The position numbers and the translations under genes are program-made. The notes under the pieces are model-generated. The model ran no database searches, had not been told where the DNA came from, and worked only from the letters and a program-made list of their open reading frames with translations. 15,782 nucleotides of DNA from UBA7359 sp047618295 (GTDB lineage: Bacteria; Pseudomonadota; Gammaproteobacteria; Eutrophobiales; Eutrophobiaceae): NCBI GenBank assembly GCA_047618295.1, contig JBLHKL010000047.1:1-15782 (forward strand), written 5' to 3'. Every line of letters starts with the position of its first letter. The first letter of the stretch is position 1. This document shows, in pieces, positions 14,880 through 15,782 of the stretch.

Positions 14880-15782
14880 ATGACCCTATCCGAATTTCGC
14901 TATATTGTTGCCGTCGCAAAAGAACTTCATTTTGGGCGGGCAGCGAAAAGATGTTTTGTAAGTCAACCAACCCTGAGTGTCGCCGTAAAAAAAATTGAGA
15001 ATGAATTAGGGCTTACATTATTTGAACGACATCAGCATGAAGTTTCAATTACTCCCATCGGCCAAATCATCATTAATCAGGCAGAGGTAGTCTTAAATGA
15101 AACCAAGACACTGAAAGAGCTCGCTAATCAAAATAAAGATGAATTGAGTGGCGAATTAAAACTTGGCGTAATCTACACCGTTGGCCCTTATCTTCTACCA
15201 AAGTTAATACCTGTTATTAACAAACAAGTTGCTGATCTGGTATTAATTATAGAAGAAGACTATACGGAGAACTTGTTCAATAAGTTAAAGGCCGGTGAAA
15301 TTGATGTTGCTATACTTGCAAATCCGTTTGACCATCCCGGTATATGCACTGAGGTTCTTTATCAAGAGCCCTTTATGGTCGCCTTACCCATCAACCATCC
15401 TTTGACTAAAAAGAAGAAACTCAAGGCGGATGATTTATTAAACGATACAATGCTGTTGTTAAAATCAGGCAACTGCTTTAGAGATCAAGTCGTCAAGGTT
15501 TGTCCTTCTTGCATTAGCCCGGTTGGGAATAACACACACATTCAGAAAACACTGCAGAGCAGTTCAATTGAAACCATTCGTCAAATGGTTGCAGCAGGAG
15601 CCGGTATCACAATACTTCCCAGCTCATCGGTCAATGCTCAGTCCGGTTTAAATGGTCTGCTGGAATACCGTCCTTTTACCAAGCCAGCACCCTATCGCGA
15701 AATTATTATTGCCTATCGAAAATCCTTCCCAAGAATCAAAGCAGTTGAGCTCATTAGAGAATCAATCGCTAATTGCAAATTA
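14880..15782 (+). CDS. oxyR: Peroxide-sensing transcriptional regulator OxyR (3' end cut by window)
   Basis: OxyR is a LysR-type regulator that is oxidised by hydrogen peroxide and then activates catalase, peroxidase and repair genes. The 301 codons in view reach almost the whole family length (E. coli 305); no stop occurs before the window edge. The N-terminal winged helix-turn-helix is clear (HFGRAAKRCFVSQPTLS, 17-33). TVGPYLLPKLIP (100-111) matches OxyR almost exactly, with T100. The redox pair sits in GNCFRDQ and KVC as C199 and C208, the same numbers and spacing as in E. coli, and R201/D202 are kept. An additional cysteine, C211, makes CPSC. VAAGAGITILP (237-247) is also diagnostic. This separates it from CbbR, the regulator one might expect beside cbbY. 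No Shine-Dalgarno sequence is visible before the ATG, but the start aligns residue for residue with E. coli OxyR. Confidence 0.93.
   Translation, partial: MTLSEFRYIVAVAKELHFGRAAKRCFVSQPTLSVAVKKIENELGLTLFERHQHEVSITPIGQIIINQAEVVLNETKTLKELANQNKDELSGELKLGVIYTVGPYLLPKLIPVINKQVADLVLIIEEDYTENLFNKLKAGEIDVAILANPFDHPGICTEVLYQEPFMVALPINHPLTKKKKLKADDLLNDTMLLLKSGNCFRDQVVKVCPSCISPVGNNTHIQKTLQSSSIETIRQMVAAGAGITILPSSSVNAQSGLNGLLEYRPFTKPAPYREIIIAYRKSFPRIKAVELIRESIANCKL

Noticed and set aside
14880..15782. LysR-type gene as the Calvin-cycle regulator CbbR, suggested by the neighbouring cbbY
   Set aside because: C199 and C208 in the OxyR context, TVGPYLLP and VAAGAGITILP identify it as OxyR.

Overview
The window is ordinary AT-rich proteobacterial chromosome (about 40% GC by eye). 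It most likely comes from a gamma- or betaproteobacterium: a divergent uvrA, a major-facilitator (MFS) gene and ssb lie side by side, as in Pseudomonas and relatives. CbbY and a siroheme sulfite reductase paired with a DUF934 protein are also typical of these groups. CbbY hints at an autotrophic lifestyle (Calvin cycle), but no RuBisCO gene is in view, so this is only a hint. I see no insertion sequence, phage gene, CRISPR array, tRNA or rRNA. No gene-free stretch exceeds 300 bases; the longest is about 250 bases, upstream of cysI.

Layout, left to right: the start of a PfkB-family (adenosine kinase-like) kinase on the minus strand, cut by the window edge (1-517); an unrecognised six-helix membrane protein (689-1333, plus); UvrA (1342-4203, minus); a 12-helix MFS transporter (4282-5499, plus); Ssb (5648-6124, plus); pyruvate kinase (6231-7685, plus). 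Convergent to these on the minus strand come a DUF934 sulfite-reduction accessory protein (7705-8193), overlapped by 14 nt by the cysI-type sulfite/nitrite reductase (8180-9865), then a 70-residue winged-helix-like protein that must start at TTG (10116-10328), and ZapE (10489-11589). Next are a membrane-anchored zinc metallopeptidase (11680-12366, plus), RmuC (12396-13775, minus) with a candidate 33-codon upstream ORF that shares an ATGA with the rmuC start, a CbbY-like HAD phosphatase (13996-14805, plus) and OxyR (14880 to the window end, plus).

Functionally, uvrA, ssb and rmuC serve DNA repair and maintenance, zapE serves cell division, pyk ends glycolysis, cysI plus DUF934 form an assimilatory sulfite-reduction pair, and oxyR is a peroxide-sensing regulator with both redox cysteines at the E. 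coli positions. The most interesting items are small: the possible coupled leader ORF of rmuC, the TTG-initiated small protein behind a consensus-like promoter, the inverted repeat that brackets the predicted ssb -35 box, and an extra cysteine making a CPSC motif in OxyR. I found no convincing new multi-gene system.
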